From positions 1 to 64,000 of the forward strand of contig CANRFO010000006.1 of the NCBI GenBank assembly GCA_947629925.1: a stretch of 64,000 nucleotides of DNA, written 5' to 3'. The DNA comes from an uncultured Ruminiclostridium sp. (lineage in GTDB: Bacteria > Bacillota > Clostridia > Oscillospirales > Ruminococcaceae). Both the position numbers and the translations under genes were made by a program. Under the pieces are notes generated by a model. That model was not told the origin of the DNA. It saw only the letters and a program-made list of their open reading frames with translations, and searched no databases. This document shows positions 54,059 through 64,000 of this stretch, one piece after another; within the stretch, counting starts at the first letter, position 1; each line of letters begins with the position of its first letter.

Positions 54059-55345
54059 TCAGATGACCTTAAACGCCTCGTCCAGCGCCGCTATAAGGTC
54101 GTCGATATTCTCAATGCCTATGGACAGGCGGATAGTGTTGGGCTTTATGCCCTGCTCCTCAAGCTCCTGTTCATTGCACTGGGAGTGGGTGGTAGTGGCA
54201 GGGTGTATCACAAGCGATTTTGCGTCGGCAACGTTGGCAAGCAGGGAGAATATCTCCAGATTATCTATAAATTTATGCGCTTCCTGAACTCCGCCCTTTA
54301 TCTCAAAGGTAAAGATAGAGCCGCCGCCGTTGGGGAAATATTTCTTGTACAATGCGTTGCTGGGTTCGGTGGGGAGAGAGGGGTGATGTACCGCCTCTAC
54401 TTTCGGGTGGTTGTTCAGATACTCCACTATCTTCAAAGCGTTCTGAACGTGGCGTTCCACACGGAGGGAAAGGGTCTCAAGTCCCTGCAGGAACAGGAAC
54501 GCGTGGAACGGGGACAGGGTCGCTCCCGTATCGCGGAGCAGTATCGCCCTTATGTAGGTGACGAGCGCCGCCGCGCCCACCGCCTTTGTGAAGCTTACGC
54601 CGTGGTAGGAGGGGTTTGGCTCGGTGAACTGAGGGAATTTTCCGCTTTCCTCCCAGTTGAATTTACCGCTGTCTACGATAACGCCGCCTATCGCCGTGCC
54701 GTGGCCGCCGATGAACTTGGTGGCGCTGTGTACCACGATGTCCGCCCCGTACTCAATAGGTCTTACAAGATAAGGAGTTGCGAAGGTGGAGTCAACCACC
54801 AGCGGTATCTTGTGAGCGTGAGCGAGCTTTGCAATTTCTTCAATGTCGATTATGTTGGAGTTGGGATTTCCCAGAGTTTCAATAAAAATTGCCTTTGTAT
54901 TGGGCTGTATCGCCTTTTCAAAAGCTCCCTCCTCGTAAGGGTCCACGAAGGTCGTGGTTATACCGTAAGCGGGGAGAGTGTGTGCGAACAGGTTGTAGGT
55001 CCCGCCGTAAATGGTCTTGGAGGCGACTATGTGTTCCCCCGCCTTGGCAAGCGCCTGAACCGTGTAGGTTATCGCCGCCGCGCCCGATGCTGTCGCCAGC
55101 GCCGCAACGCCGCCCTCCAGCGCCGCTATCCTCTGCTCGAAAATATCCTGAGTGGGATTTGTGAGCCTGCCGTAGATGTTGCCTGCGTCACGCAGTCCGA
55201 AACGGTCTGCGGCGTGCTGTGAGTTGTGGAACACATATGATGTTGTGGCGTAAATAGGCACCGCACGGGCGTCGGTAACGGCGTCCGCCTGCTCCTGCCC
55301 TATATGAAGCTGTTTGGTCTCAAATTTCCATTCTTTATTTGACAT
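54059..55345 (-). CDS. metY: O-acetylhomoserine sulfhydrylase
   Basis: This 428-residue PLP enzyme makes homocysteine from O-acetylhomoserine and sulfide, a direct route to methionine. PLP binds Lys210 in [14 protein letters not shown]. Other marks are [22 protein letters not shown] in parts, [11 protein letters not shown] and [16 protein letters not shown] at the end. GAGGT lies before the ATG. No SAM riboswitch is seen; a leader peptide and a hairpin precede it instead. Confidence 0.95.
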   Translation of the reverse strand: MSNKEWKFETKQLHIGQEQADAVTDARAVPIYATTSYVFHNSQHAADRFGLRDAGNIYGRLTNPTQDIFEQRIAALEGGVAALATASGAAAITYTVQALAKAGEHIVASKTIYGGTYNLFAHTLPAYGITTTFVDPYEEGAFEKAIQPNTKAIFIETLGNPNSNIIDIEEIAKLAHAHKIPLVVDSTFATPYLVRPIEYGADIVVHSATKFIGGHGTAIGGVIVDSGKFNWEESGKFPQFTEPNPSYHGVSFTKAVGAAALVTYIRAILLRDTGATLSPFHAFLFLQGLETLSLRVERHVQNALKIVEYLNNHPKVEAVHHPSLPTEPSNALYKKYFPNGGGSIFTFEIKGGVQEAHKFIDNLEIFSLLANVADAKSLVIHPATTTHSQCNEQELEEQGIKPNTIRLSIGIENIDDLIAALDEAFKVI

Positions 55346-55409
55346 TTTAGTTTACCTCGATTTCTTTTGTTTTTTGATTTTTTGTTGAAAATATGGCGGA
55401 AAATCAAGG
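55346..55409 (-). other. metY leader region after the leader peptide
   Basis: This A+T-rich stretch contains TTGATTTTC, which pairs with GAAAATCAA at the start of the leader ORF, and then the metY ribosome site (GAGGT). It has no clear T-run terminator, so control may act on translation or by another route. Confidence 0.5.
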
Positions 55410-55460
55410 TCACATTCGGTCGTTAAGCTGCTTGCGCAGCAGTAAGCTGTTGATTTTCAT
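55410..55460 (-). CDS. 16-residue leader peptide upstream of metY
   Basis: A 17-codon frame reads MKINSLLLRKQLNDRM then TGA. A near-perfect ribosome site (AGGAGGG) lies a few bases before the ATG, and a sigma-A promoter at 55510-55537 would start the transcript about 40 bases upstream. The coding bases form a hairpin (CTGCT/AGCAG with a GCGCA loop) within an outer stem of GAAAATCAA and TTGATTTTC. The only elongator Met codon is the last sense codon, before the stop. A leader role for metY is inferred. Confidence 0.75.
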   Translation of the reverse strand: MKINSLLLRKQLNDRM

Positions 55461-55509
55461 AGGATCCCTCCTAAATTTCTATATTACCTATCTGATTAGT
55501 ATGTTTTGT

Positions 55510-55537
55510 AGTATACCACATTTTCAGGATTTGTCAA
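55510..55537 (-). promoter_or_regulatory. Sigma-A promoter for the metY leader
   Basis: On the minus strand TTGACA (55532-55537), a 16-base spacer and TATACT (55510-55515). Confidence 0.85.
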
Positions 55538-55594
55538 GGGGTTTTGGGAAAAAATTTCAAAAAAATTTGCCTGCCGTGGGGCAGGCGGGGTCTT

Positions 55595-55999
55595 TTATTC
55601 AAGTTTGCTCGCTTCAATGCGGTTTATAGCGCGTTTCAGCTTGTATTCCGCAACAAGGTAATCCTTATCTTCCTTTTGCAGGGACTGCATACGCTGCTCA
55701 GCCTCGGTTCTGGCGGCGTTGGCGCGCTCTACGTCGATCTCGTCCGCCCATTCGCAGCTTTGGACAAGGATAACAGTCTTGTCCTTGCTCACCTTGACCA
55801 CGCCCTCGGAGACGGCGGCGGTACGGAACTCGCCGTTAAGCTTGATCTTCAGCTTACCGATAGGCAGGGCGGCAACGTAGGGTTCATGGCGGGCGAGGAT
55901 ACCTTTATCGCCGACGGTGGTGCGGACTATGAGGTTTTCGGTTTCGCCGTCGAAGAATAGACGGTCGGGGGTATAGATTTGGAGGTGGAAAGTTGTCAT
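55595..55999 (-). CDS. atpC: ATP synthase epsilon subunit
   Basis: This 134-residue subunit of the F1 central stalk has the beta-sandwich start FHLQIYTPDRLFFDGETENLIVRT in parts, ILARHEPYVAALPIGKL, and a C-terminal helical hairpin (ANAARTEAEQRMQSL). The ATG at 55999 fits the family; longer in-frame extension runs into repeat D. It is the last gene of the atp operon, separated from atpD by the repeat. Confidence 0.94.
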   Translation of the reverse strand: MTTFHLQIYTPDRLFFDGETENLIVRTTVGDKGILARHEPYVAALPIGKLKIKLNGEFRTAAVSEGVVKVSKDKTVILVQSCEWADEIDVERANAARTEAEQRMQSLQKEDKDYLVAEYKLKRAINRIEASKLE

Positions 56000-56026
56000 A
56001 GCAAATCCTTTATAATAAAAATAAAA

Positions 56027-56339
56027 AGCGAGCGAATGCGAGCAGTGTTTGCTTGCGCAAACACGATCCAATATTGCTTGAATTGCCCTTAAGGCAATTC
56101 ATTTTGCTGCGCAAAACCGCAATATTGGACATTAAAGTTTTTGAAAGAGAGTCTGAGAGGAAAATTTTTTCCAAAAATTTTCCTTTCAGAGGATACAGCG
56201 CCTTGCCCGCAGGGCAACAGCGGGGAGTCAGAAAAGTTAAGGCTTAAGAATAAAGGTTGGAAATGTATTGAGAAGAAGAGGTCGGGGGGTGGGAGGGTGG
56301 GGCGCTGGCGTGAAACTGGTGTGCAGCACACAAAAGTGA
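56027..56339 (+). repeat. Intergenic repeat copy D, inside the atp operon
   Basis: This full copy of about 313 bp lies between atpD and atpC. It matches copy C module for module, but the core hairpin (56131-56190) reads GGAAAATTTTT with AAAAATTTTCC in place of GGATTTCTTTT with AAAAGAAATCC, so both arms changed together. The tail includes GGGGGGTGGGAGGGTGGGGCGC and ends CACAAAAGTGA. The gap 56000-56429 holds no gene. Confidence 0.92.
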
Positions 56340-56429
56340 GAAAAGGTGCCGCAACTGCTCCAATCCTGCTGCCTTCAAGCCGAGATAGTGAAAGCACAAC
56401 AATAAACCTTATAATTCAGTTATGCACTG

Positions 56430-57845
<1,416 letters not shown>

Positions 57846-57896
57846 TTAAGCTCCTGAAAAATTTATTGGAAATCAGCTTTGCTGTTTTGAAAAACG

Positions 57897-58379
57897 TCAG
57901 CCCGGAATATAAATGCCTCCTGACAAATTCCATTCCACAACAAAGACTATAAAAAAGCCAAGCAGATAAAGAAGAGGGTCGCTAAGGCTGAGAATAAGTA
58001 TTTTTACTGCGCCCTTTGCCTTATATATGTAATATCCCACGGGCAAAGCAAGGCCAAAAATAATAAGGAGAAACAAAATAAACATATTTAAAAACATATA
58101 AAAAAACATATAAACACCCACCACAAATACCGCAGGGTGAATAAACCATATCACAAACTTTTCTTTGGCAAAGCTGCTTATGTCGGTTTTAGTGAGGAGG
58201 ATAAGCAGTATGGGAAGTGCCCCGCCCACGAATGAGCTTATAAGACACAACAACGGATAAGCTGACGAATAATTCCCCGAAGCGATCAAAACAATTCCCA
58301 AAGCTCCAAGGGACAGTAGGATAATAGCGGGGAATATCAGGGAAAGGATAAGGCTTTTGGCAGTCCACTTTTTCTCCAA
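57897..58379 (-). CDS. Membrane protein inserted between atpG and atpD
   Basis: This 160-residue protein is almost all hydrophobic, with about four or five membrane helices and few charges. AAAGGAG lies eight bases before a TTG start at 58379. No family is recognised. It is co-directional, with gaps of 40 and 54 bases to atpG and atpD, so it should be co-transcribed with the ATP synthase. Whether it has any role in the complex is unknown. Confidence 0.7.
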   Translation of the reverse strand: MEKKWTAKSLILSLIFPAIILLSLGALGIVLIASGNYSSAYPLLCLISSFVGGALPILLILLTKTDISSFAKEKFVIWFIHPAVFVVGVYMFFYMFLNMFILFLLIIFGLALPVGYYIYKAKGAVKILILSLSDPLLYLLGFFIVFVVEWNLSGGIYIPG

Positions 58380-58419
58380 TTTTTAATCTCCTTTAAACAC
58401 TACAACTGTACACTGTAAA

Positions 58420-59271
58420 CTATATCGCATTCGCCCCCGACACGATCTCATTTATCTCATTTGTTATCTTCTCCTGCCTTGCCCTGTTGTACTTCAGGGT
58501 CAGCTCGTCGGTCATTTTCTCCGCATTGTCGGTGGCGTTTTCCATAGCGTTGCGCCTTGCCGCCTGCTCTGAGGCAAAGGATTCGTTCAGCGCGCAGTAG
58601 ATAAGGCTCATTGCAAACTTCGGCACAAGCCTGTCAAACACCGCCTCGGGGGACGGGTCGTAGTTTATCAGCGTGGGATATTCCTCGCCGTCGTCGCTGT
58701 CAATTGGCAGGATAGGCATTGACATAGGGTCCTGCACCAGCGGTGACACAAAGGCAGTAAAGAATATCTTCACCTCGTCCGCCTCGCCGTTTTTGTACAT
58801 ATTTATCGCTATGTTGGCAATATCGCCGCAGTCGGCGGTCTTGGCGCTTTCCGCAAGCAAGGGGTACCTTCCCGCTATGGGAAAATCCCGCTTTTCAAAA
58901 AACTCCACCGCCTTGCGCCCTATCGCTATGATATGGGGCTTGTTCTCGTCGCCCTCGCAGTCGGCAAGGACGGATTTCAGCAGGTTGCCGTTATAGCCGC
59001 CCGCAAGTCCCCTGTCCCCCGCAATAACGATGAAAAGGCGGTTCTTTATCTCCCGCTTTTCCGTAAAGTCGGAGGAAAAGTCCTTTCTGGTGTGAGCTAT
59101 CTCCGTCATCATCTCATACAGCTTTTCAAAGTATGGCGCGCCAGTTTCCGCCTTTTCACGAGCGCGGCGCAGCTTGCTGGACGCGACCAGCTCCATAGCC
59201 TTGGTTATCTGCATAGTGGAGGCGACGCTTTTTATACGGCGCTTTATCGCCTTCATATTTCCCGACGCCAT
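58420..59271 (-). CDS. atpG: ATP synthase gamma subunit
   Basis: This 283-residue central-stalk subunit starts with AIKRRIKSVASTMQITKAMELVASSKLRRA in parts and ends with LTLKYNRARQEKITNEINEIVSGANA, the coiled-coil pair that turns inside F1. ITSDRGLAGGYN-like AGDRGLAGGYNGN lies in the middle. The length is typical. Confidence 0.97.
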   Translation of the reverse strand: MASGNMKAIKRRIKSVASTMQITKAMELVASSKLRRAREKAETGAPYFEKLYEMMTEIAHTRKDFSSDFTEKREIKNRLFIVIAGDRGLAGGYNGNLLKSVLADCEGDENKPHIIAIGRKAVEFFEKRDFPIAGRYPLLAESAKTADCGDIANIAINMYKNGEADEVKIFFTAFVSPLVQDPMSMPILPIDSDDGEEYPTLINYDPSPEAVFDRLVPKFAMSLIYCALNESFASEQAARRNAMENATDNAEKMTDELTLKYNRARQEKITNEINEIVSGANAI

Positions 59272-59290
59272 AGTTAAACCTCAGATAATA

Positions 59291-59413
59291 TCAATAGTAT
59301 TTTTTGGGAGGGAATATCTCTTCCTTGTTGAGTATGAGCAGAATGTTGAACGCAAGGTTCAGCGCAGCAATCGCCAGCGCAACGATACTTATTGCAAGAG
59401 CAGCCTTTTTCAT
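59291..59413 (-). CDS. 40-residue single-pass membrane peptide in the atp operon
   Basis: The frame encodes MKKAALAISIVALAIAALNL followed by AFNILLILNKEEIFPPKKYY, a single hydrophobic helix with a short charged end. GAAAGGAC precedes the ATG. It lies between the 82-residue gene and atpG, on the operon strand. No family is recognised. It could be a small subunit-like or assembly peptide, but this is a guess. Confidence 0.65.
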   Translation of the reverse strand: MKKAALAISIVALAIAALNLAFNILLILNKEEIFPPKKYY

Positions 59414-59446
59414 AACATACCGTCCTTTCAAAACAGTTTATGCTTG

Positions 59447-59695
59447 TTATTTGCTGAATTTATATACCTTTCCCGGATTTTCCTCCGCAAAGGCGGCGAC
59501 CTTTTCAAGCTCGGCTGCCGCCCTGTCCTCCTCCGCAAAAAATGCGCAGGAAACCCCTACAAGAGTAGCGGAGGCAGTGCTTTCGGAATAGGCGGTTATC
59601 ACCCACTTCTTATCCTTTCCGCCGCCGATGTTTTTATTTATACTGAAAAATTTTGCGTCCACAAGATTCTTCTTTTCACAGTCCATTATCCACAT
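59447..59695 (-). CDS. Small soluble protein in the atp operon
   Basis: This 82-residue protein (MWIMDCEKKNLVDAKFF..., closing VAAFAEENPGKVYKFSK) has no signal or membrane segment. It is of unknown family. AAGGGGGA precedes the ATG at 59695, which lies just after the atpA stop codon. It is read in the atp operon between atpA and the 40-residue peptide gene. Confidence 0.7.
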   Translation of the reverse strand: MWIMDCEKKNLVDAKFFSINKNIGGGKDKKWVITAYSESTASATLVGVSCAFFAEEDRAAAELEKVAAFAEENPGKVYKFSK

Positions 59696-59708
59696 AGCGA
59701 TTTCCCCC

Positions 59709-61223
59709 TTAATTATTCCCCGCAAATTCTGCGGCGAACTCGGTAAGAGCGGCTTTCAGCTTTTCCTCGTTTTCAGGGGAAAGAACCTTTTCCTTTGCTA
59801 TCCCCTCAGGAATTTCGCTGTAACGGCTGTGCATACGCTCAAGAAGCTCACGCTGATATTCCGCCGTCTTTTCCTTGGGGATATCCTTGAGATAATTGTT
59901 GATAACGGCGTAGATGACTATTACCTGGTCCTCCACCGCCATAGGCGTGTTCTGGGGCTGCTTCAGCACCTCAACGATACGTTCGCCCTTTGCAAGTCTC
60001 GCCTTGGTATCGGCGTCAAGGTCGGAGCCGAACTGGGAGAACGCCTGCAGCTCCCTGTACTGTGAATATTCCAGCTTTAACGTACCCGACACCTTTTTCA
60101 TCGCCTTTATCTGGGCGTTGCCGCCTACACGGGAAACGGAAATGCCGGGGTTCACGGCAGGTCTTATGCCGCTGTTGAAAAGCTCGGTTTCAAGGAATAT
60201 CTGTCCGTCGGTAATTGAAATTACGTTCGTAGGAATATACGCTGAAACGTCACCCGCCTGTGTTTCGATTATGGGAAGAGCGGTTAATGACCCTCCCCCG
60301 TACTCCTCCGTCAGGTTGGCAGCACGCTCCAAAAGTCTTGAATGGAGATAGAACACGTCGCCGGGGTACGCCTCACGTCCGGGCGGTCTTTTAAGGAGCA
60401 GGGAGAGCGTTCTGTACGCCACGGCGTGCTTTGACAGGTCGTCGTAAACGATAAGCACGTCTTTTCCCTTTTCCATAAAGTATTCACCCATAGCGCAGCC
60501 CGAATAGGGCGCGATATATTGCAGCGGCGCAAGGTCGGAGGCGGCGGCTGAGACCACGATAGTATAATCCATCGCTCTCGCCGATTTAAGCTGTTCCACA
60601 ACGGTGGCGACAGTCGACGCCTTTTGACCTATTGCAACGTAAATACAGTATACGCCTGTGTTCTTCTGATTTATGATAGTATCAATTGCAATAGACGTCT
60701 TGCCCGTCTGCCTGTCGCCTATGATAAGCTCACGCTGACCTCTGCCTATGGGTATCATACTGTCTATCGCCTTGATACCTGTTTGCAGGGGCACGCTTAC
60801 AGGTTCTCTGGTGATTATTCCGGGAGCTATCCTTTCAATAGGGCGGCGCTCCTGAGTAAGTATCGCTCCGCCGCCGTCTATGGGCTGACCCAGCGGGTTC
60901 AGGACTCTGCCTAAAAGCTCTTCACCCACGGGGACGGAGATGATATTTCCCGTTCTTTTGACGACTGAGCCTTCCTTTATATCATCGTCGGGACCCAGCA
61001 TTACTGCGCCCACGGAGCCTTGCTCCAGGTTCAGCGCCATACACTGCACGCCGTTTTCAAACTGCAAAAGCTCGTTGAGCATACAGTTTTCGAGACCGTG
61101 TATATTCACGATACCGTCGCCTGCGGTGATGACTGTTCCCGTATCGGTGAGGGAGATTTTGCTGTCAAATTCTTTTATTCGGTTTTTAAGTATTGCGGTT
61201 ATTTCGTCAGGACGAAGATTCAT
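59709..61223 (-). CDS. atpA: ATP synthase alpha subunit
   Basis: This 504-residue F1 subunit carries the non-catalytic nucleotide site with Walker [33 protein letters not shown], the [31 protein letters not shown] stretch in parts, and [15 protein letters not shown] are conserved. The length is typical. Repeat E lies just upstream, separating it from atpH. Confidence 0.98.
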   Translation of the reverse strand: MNLRPDEITAILKNRIKEFDSKISLTDTGTVITAGDGIVNIHGLENCMLNELLQFENGVQCMALNLEQGSVGAVMLGPDDDIKEGSVVKRTGNIISVPVGEELLGRVLNPLGQPIDGGGAILTQERRPIERIAPGIITREPVSVPLQTGIKAIDSMIPIGRGQRELIIGDRQTGKTSIAIDTIINQKNTGVYCIYVAIGQKASTVATVVEQLKSARAMDYTIVVSAAASDLAPLQYIAPYSGCAMGEYFMEKGKDVLIVYDDLSKHAVAYRTLSLLLKRPPGREAYPGDVFYLHSRLLERAANLTEEYGGGSLTALPIIETQAGDVSAYIPTNVISITDGQIFLETELFNSGIRPAVNPGISVSRVGGNAQIKAMKKVSGTLKLEYSQYRELQAFSQFGSDLDADTKARLAKGERIVEVLKQPQNTPMAVEDQVIVIYAVINNYLKDIPKEKTAEYQRELLERMHSRYSEIPEGIAKEKVLSPENEEKLKAALTEFAAEFAGNN

Positions 61224-61280
61224 AGTAAAACTCCGTTTAGTTGTTAGTTTTTGTTTTTGGTAAAATAAAAATGAGCATTA

Positions 61281-61389
61281 AGCAATATCAGACATAAAAG
61301 TTTTTGAAAGAGAGTCTGAGAGGAAAATTTTTTTCAAAAATTTTCCTTTCAGAAGTTACAGTGCCTTGCCCGCAGGGCAACAGCGGTGA
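61281..61389 (+). repeat. Intergenic repeat copy E, partial, inside the atp operon
   Basis: This shortened copy lies between atpH and atpA. It keeps a piece of the CAATAT frame, the core hairpin (61292-61352, GGAAAATTTTTTT with AAAAATTTTCC) and the GCCTTGCCCGCAGGGCAACAGCGG module. The first palindromes and the long G-rich tail are missing. Confidence 0.88.
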
Positions 61390-61442
61390 AACAAGCCGCA
61401 AAAAGCCCCACAGTAAACCTTATAAATATTTATCGTGTACTC

Positions 61443-61985
61443 TTAACTTTCCACCGCCAGCAGGCTGTCCCTCAGATTCTCCAGCTTAGTCTTTACGCTG
61501 CCGTCAAGCCTCGTATCGCCATAGTCGGCAATTATGCCGCCCATAATGCTCTTGTCGGTCTTTTCCGTCATAATTATCTCTTTTCCGATAATTTCCGACA
61601 TTTTCCCCCTTATTTTTTCCCGCTGCTCGGCGGTCAGGGGAAACGCAGAGGTAACGGTTATCTCCGCGACGCCCAGCTTTTCGTTGCAAAGGGAGCAAAA
61701 CCGCCTGCATATCCGATCAAATTCGCTCCACCTTTTCCCCTCGGTGAGAACGCAGAGGAAGTTGAACATCGTCCGTGATACCTTGCCCTCAAAGGCGTCC
61801 CGTATCACCGACAGCTTTTCCTCAAAGGAAACGGTGGGAGCGTTCATCAGCTTTACAAAGCCGTCTGCCTCGGATACAGCCGTCTGCACAGCTCGTATCT
61901 CCTCCTTCGCCTGCTGTAAGGGCTCGCCGTTTTCTTCAAGTGCGGCTAAAAGAGCGTCGGAATAATTTCTCTCAACTGAATCCAT
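61443..61985 (-). CDS. atpH: ATP synthase delta subunit
   Basis: This 180-residue peripheral-stalk subunit has the N-terminal six-helix domain (RNYSDALLAALEENG... NAPTVSFEEKLSVIRDAF) and the typical C-terminal IIADYGDTRLDGSVKTKLENLRDSL in parts. It joins F1 to the b subunits. It starts three bases after atpF in the operon. Confidence 0.95.
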   Translation of the reverse strand: MDSVERNYSDALLAALEENGEPLQQAKEEIRAVQTAVSEADGFVKLMNAPTVSFEEKLSVIRDAFEGKVSRTMFNFLCVLTEGKRWSEFDRICRRFCSLCNEKLGVAEITVTSAFPLTAEQREKIRGKMSEIIGKEIIMTEKTDKSIMGGIIADYGDTRLDGSVKTKLENLRDSLLAVES

Positions 61986-61988
61986 AGG

Positions 61989-62522
61989 TCATTCCTCGCT
62001 TTTTCCCACGTTGACGATAAAGCTGTCTATCAGGCGGGCGTTGTCCTCTTCGCTTATCTCTTTTTCGCAGACCTTTGAGGCGGCAAGCACCACTACCTCG
62101 GATATCTGGTCCTTCACCTCGTTAAGCGCGCGGCGCTTTTCCAGCTCAATGCTCTCCTGCGCCTGCTGCTTCATACGGGCGGCGGCTTGGTTTGCCTCGG
62201 CGATTATCTCCGCCTCACGGTCGGACGCCTTCTTTACGGCGGCGGCAACTATCTGCTCCGCCTGAGCGTTGGACTGCTCCAGCTTTTCGGTATATTCCGC
62301 CTTCACCTGCTCCGCCTCCTGCTTTGCCGCCTCGGCGGCGTCCATTTCGGCGTTTATCGTCTCTCTGCGCTTGTCCATCACCGCCATTACCTTGTTATGC
62401 AGTAAAAAGCGGTACAGCAGAAAGATTATCAGCGTGTTTATCAGGGTGAAGACTATGGTGCTTGGATTTATGTCCACAAAGGGGAGATAGGTCTGCGTGC
62501 TTTCCGCAAGCAAATTAAACAT
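61989..62522 (-). CDS. atpF: ATP synthase b subunit
   Basis: This 177-residue subunit has one N-terminal membrane helix (about residues 22-42: TIVFTLINTLIIFLLYRFLL) and a long Ala/Glu/Lys-rich helix for the peripheral stalk. GAGGAG lies seven bases before the ATG at 62522; an in-frame TTG upstream overlaps that site. It sits between atpE and atpH. Confidence 0.96.
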   Translation of the reverse strand: MFNLLAESTQTYLPFVDINPSTIVFTLINTLIIFLLYRFLLHNKVMAVMDKRRETINAEMDAAEAAKQEAEQVKAEYTEKLEQSNAQAEQIVAAAVKKASDREAEIIAEANQAAARMKQQAQESIELEKRRALNEVKDQISEVVVLAASKVCEKEISEEDNARLIDSFIVNVGKSEE

Positions 62523-62538
62523 ATCAAGACTCCTCAAG

Positions 62539-62862
<324 letters not shown>

Positions 62863-62897
62863 TCAGCAGAAAGTATATTACTAACTGCTAATAACTA

Positions 62898-63632
62898 TTA
62901 ACTGTTATCTACCTCCGCCATAGCAACATAGCTCATTGTCAGCGTCACGAAGATGTACGCCTGAACTACTGAGGAGAAAAGGTCGAAGTAAAGGGAAAGT
63001 ATGGCGGGAACGCCTATGCTGGGAAGTCCGTAGGCAAAGCTGCCCAGTGCGAAATAAACAAGTCCGCCGATGACCATTCCCGAAACGATATTTCCGAAAT
63101 GACGGAGAGCCTGCGACATAGGGTTCGCTATCTCTCCGATGATGTTAAAGGGGAGCATAAAGGGCAAAGGCTCGATAAAGCTCTTGAAATAGCCCTTTAC
63201 ACCGCCTGTCTTCCCGCGGTTGAACTGCACGAGGATAAAGGTGATTATCGCCCAGGCTCCCACCACGGAGATGTCGGCGGTGGGCGCCCGCAGTCCTAAA
63301 AGTCCCATAAGGCTGGACACCATTGAAAAGCAGAAGAGCGCTCCGATATAAGGGGTGTATTTTTTGTAGCTTATGCCCATGGAATCGTTCACCATACCGC
63401 TGAAGGTGGTAACGATATATTCAGCTATCACCTGCCGCCTTGAGGTGGGACGGACCTTCAGGTTCCTTCCCAGAACGAAGAACAGCACGCCCAGTATGAG
63501 CATGACTATCCACTCAACCACAACGGATTCGGACAAAACGACGGTGAAACCGAAAAGCTGAAATTCCGCCGATTTAAGCGCGCCGCTGACGGAAAAGCTC
63601 TCTGCCAGCAGCATATTTCCCGTTATATTCAC
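62898..63632 (-). CDS. atpB: ATP synthase a subunit
   Basis: This 244-residue membrane stator subunit has about six helices. The essential Arg is in SQALRHFGNIVSG, and LPFNIIGEIANP precedes it. SIGVPAILSLYFDLFSSVVQAYIFVTLTMSYVAMA, read in parts, is the conserved end. The GTG at 63632 is preferred because GAAAGGAAG lies nine bases before it; a GTG at 63641 would sit over that site. Confidence 0.95.
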   Translation of the reverse strand: MNITGNMLLAESFSVSGALKSAEFQLFGFTVVLSESVVVEWIVMLILGVLFFVLGRNLKVRPTSRRQVIAEYIVTTFSGMVNDSMGISYKKYTPYIGALFCFSMVSSLMGLLGLRAPTADISVVGAWAIITFILVQFNRGKTGGVKGYFKSFIEPLPFMLPFNIIGEIANPMSQALRHFGNIVSGMVIGGLVYFALGSFAYGLPSIGVPAILSLYFDLFSSVVQAYIFVTLTMSYVAMAEVDNS

Positions 63633-63637
63633 AGCCG

Positions 63638-64000
63638 TCACTTCCTTTCGCTGTAATTTTTATCGGGATCTTTCATAAATACATACGTCAGTGTGTAGTA
63701 AATTTTCGGTATAAACAAGGGGAGAAAGGTGGGGATAATGTCTATCAGCTTGAAATAAAGCCCCGCTATGATTACCGCCGCCAGCCCCAGATACCTTGCC
63801 CCGTAGGACAGATTGGCGGAAAAGCGTCCCTGCTTTGCGCTTGCCTTTGCCACAACGCTTGCCGCCGACGCTCCCGCAAGGATAAAGTTGGCGATACAAA
63901 GGGCGTTTCCCAGAAAAAGCCCCGTGAACGCTCTCCACGTCAGTCCCTGAAACGCGCCGTAAAGGGCAAGCCCCATAAGGATAAGTCCGTTTATTATCAG
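63638..64000 (-). CDS. ATP synthase I-like membrane protein, partial at the edge
   Basis: The frame stays open to the right window edge, so the start lies outside. The 120 visible residues have about four hydrophobic segments (GLALYGAFQG..., FLGNALCIANFILAG, YGARYLGLAAVIIAGLYF, IPTFLPLFIPKIYYTL). This matches small AtpI-like proteins encoded just before atpB in many Firmicutes and thought to help ring assembly or Mg2+/Ca2+ handling. Its stop overlaps the region of the atpB start. Confidence 0.75.
   Translation of the reverse strand: MIINGLILMGLALYGAFQGLTWRAFTGLFLGNALCIANFILAGASAASVVAKASAKQGRFSANLSYGARYLGLAAVIIAGLYFKLIDIIPTFLPLFIPKIYYTLTYVFMKDPDKNYSERK

Noticed and set aside
55346..55600. SAM riboswitch or T-box upstream of metY
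   Set aside because: The conserved S-box core and the GGTGGTACCGCG T-box sequence are both absent.

Overview
The window looks like the replication-origin region of a Gram-positive, spore-forming member of the Clostridia, most likely a Ruminococcus-like Oscillospiraceae (inference). The grounds are the gene order dnaA-dnaN-S4 gene-recF-remB-gyrB-gyrA and mnmG-rsmG-noc-parA-parB, a parS site, a Tyr T-box, a SCIFF peptide with its radical SAM maturase, a SleB-type cortex hydrolase, GatCAB, and Gram-positive sigma-A promoters and Shine-Dalgarno sites.

Layout. 1-1.76 kb: the right end of an integrated element carrying a large serine recombinase, which has cut off the 5' end of an XRE-type regulator gene. 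1.76-5.5 kb: small unknown genes and a two-gene ABC-2 exporter. 5.6-8 kb: TIGR04086 protein, yajC, rpe and a MecA-like adaptor. 8.1-10.7 kb: three membrane genes resembling RnfD, RnfE and RnfA that lack most known cofactor-binding residues. 10.7-15.3 kb: a TIM-barrel surface protein, the SCIFF precursor and maturase, and an HtrA protease. 15.3-16.6 kb: trmO and pth. 17.2-21.2 kb: a Tyr T-box followed by an acetyltransferase, tyrS, a HEPN/Abi gene and a flavin reductase. 21.3-41 kb: a long minus-strand block with serS, parB, parA, noc, rsmG, mnmG, gyrA, gyrB, remB, recF, an S4 protein gene, dnaN and dnaA. 41-44.6 kb: the feo iron operon on the plus strand behind AGTTAG dyads. 44.7-48 kb: malQ and a TetR operon. 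48-54 kb: gatCAB, aspS and sleB. 54-55.5 kb: metY behind a 16-codon leader peptide. 55.6-64 kb: the F-type ATP synthase operon, running off the right edge.

Transcription diverges around 41 kb (dnaA minus, feo plus), which places the origin near there. The ATP synthase c subunit carries a two-carboxylate Na+-type motif.

The most striking non-coding feature is an intergenic repeat family, with eight copies of its core hairpin in the window. The hairpin stems differ between copies but keep pairing through compensatory changes. Copies lie between housekeeping genes, including two inside the ATP synthase operon. Other observations worth checking are the cofactor-poor Rnf-like triplet, the metY leader peptide, the T-box operon with its HEPN gene, a parS-like site with a one-base change in its core, a 25-bp inverted repeat framing a 60-residue gene, and three small extra ORFs inside the atp operon. 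Several real genes are very short: the SCIFF precursor, the FeoB-associated Cys-rich protein, the 40-residue atp-operon protein and the metY leader.
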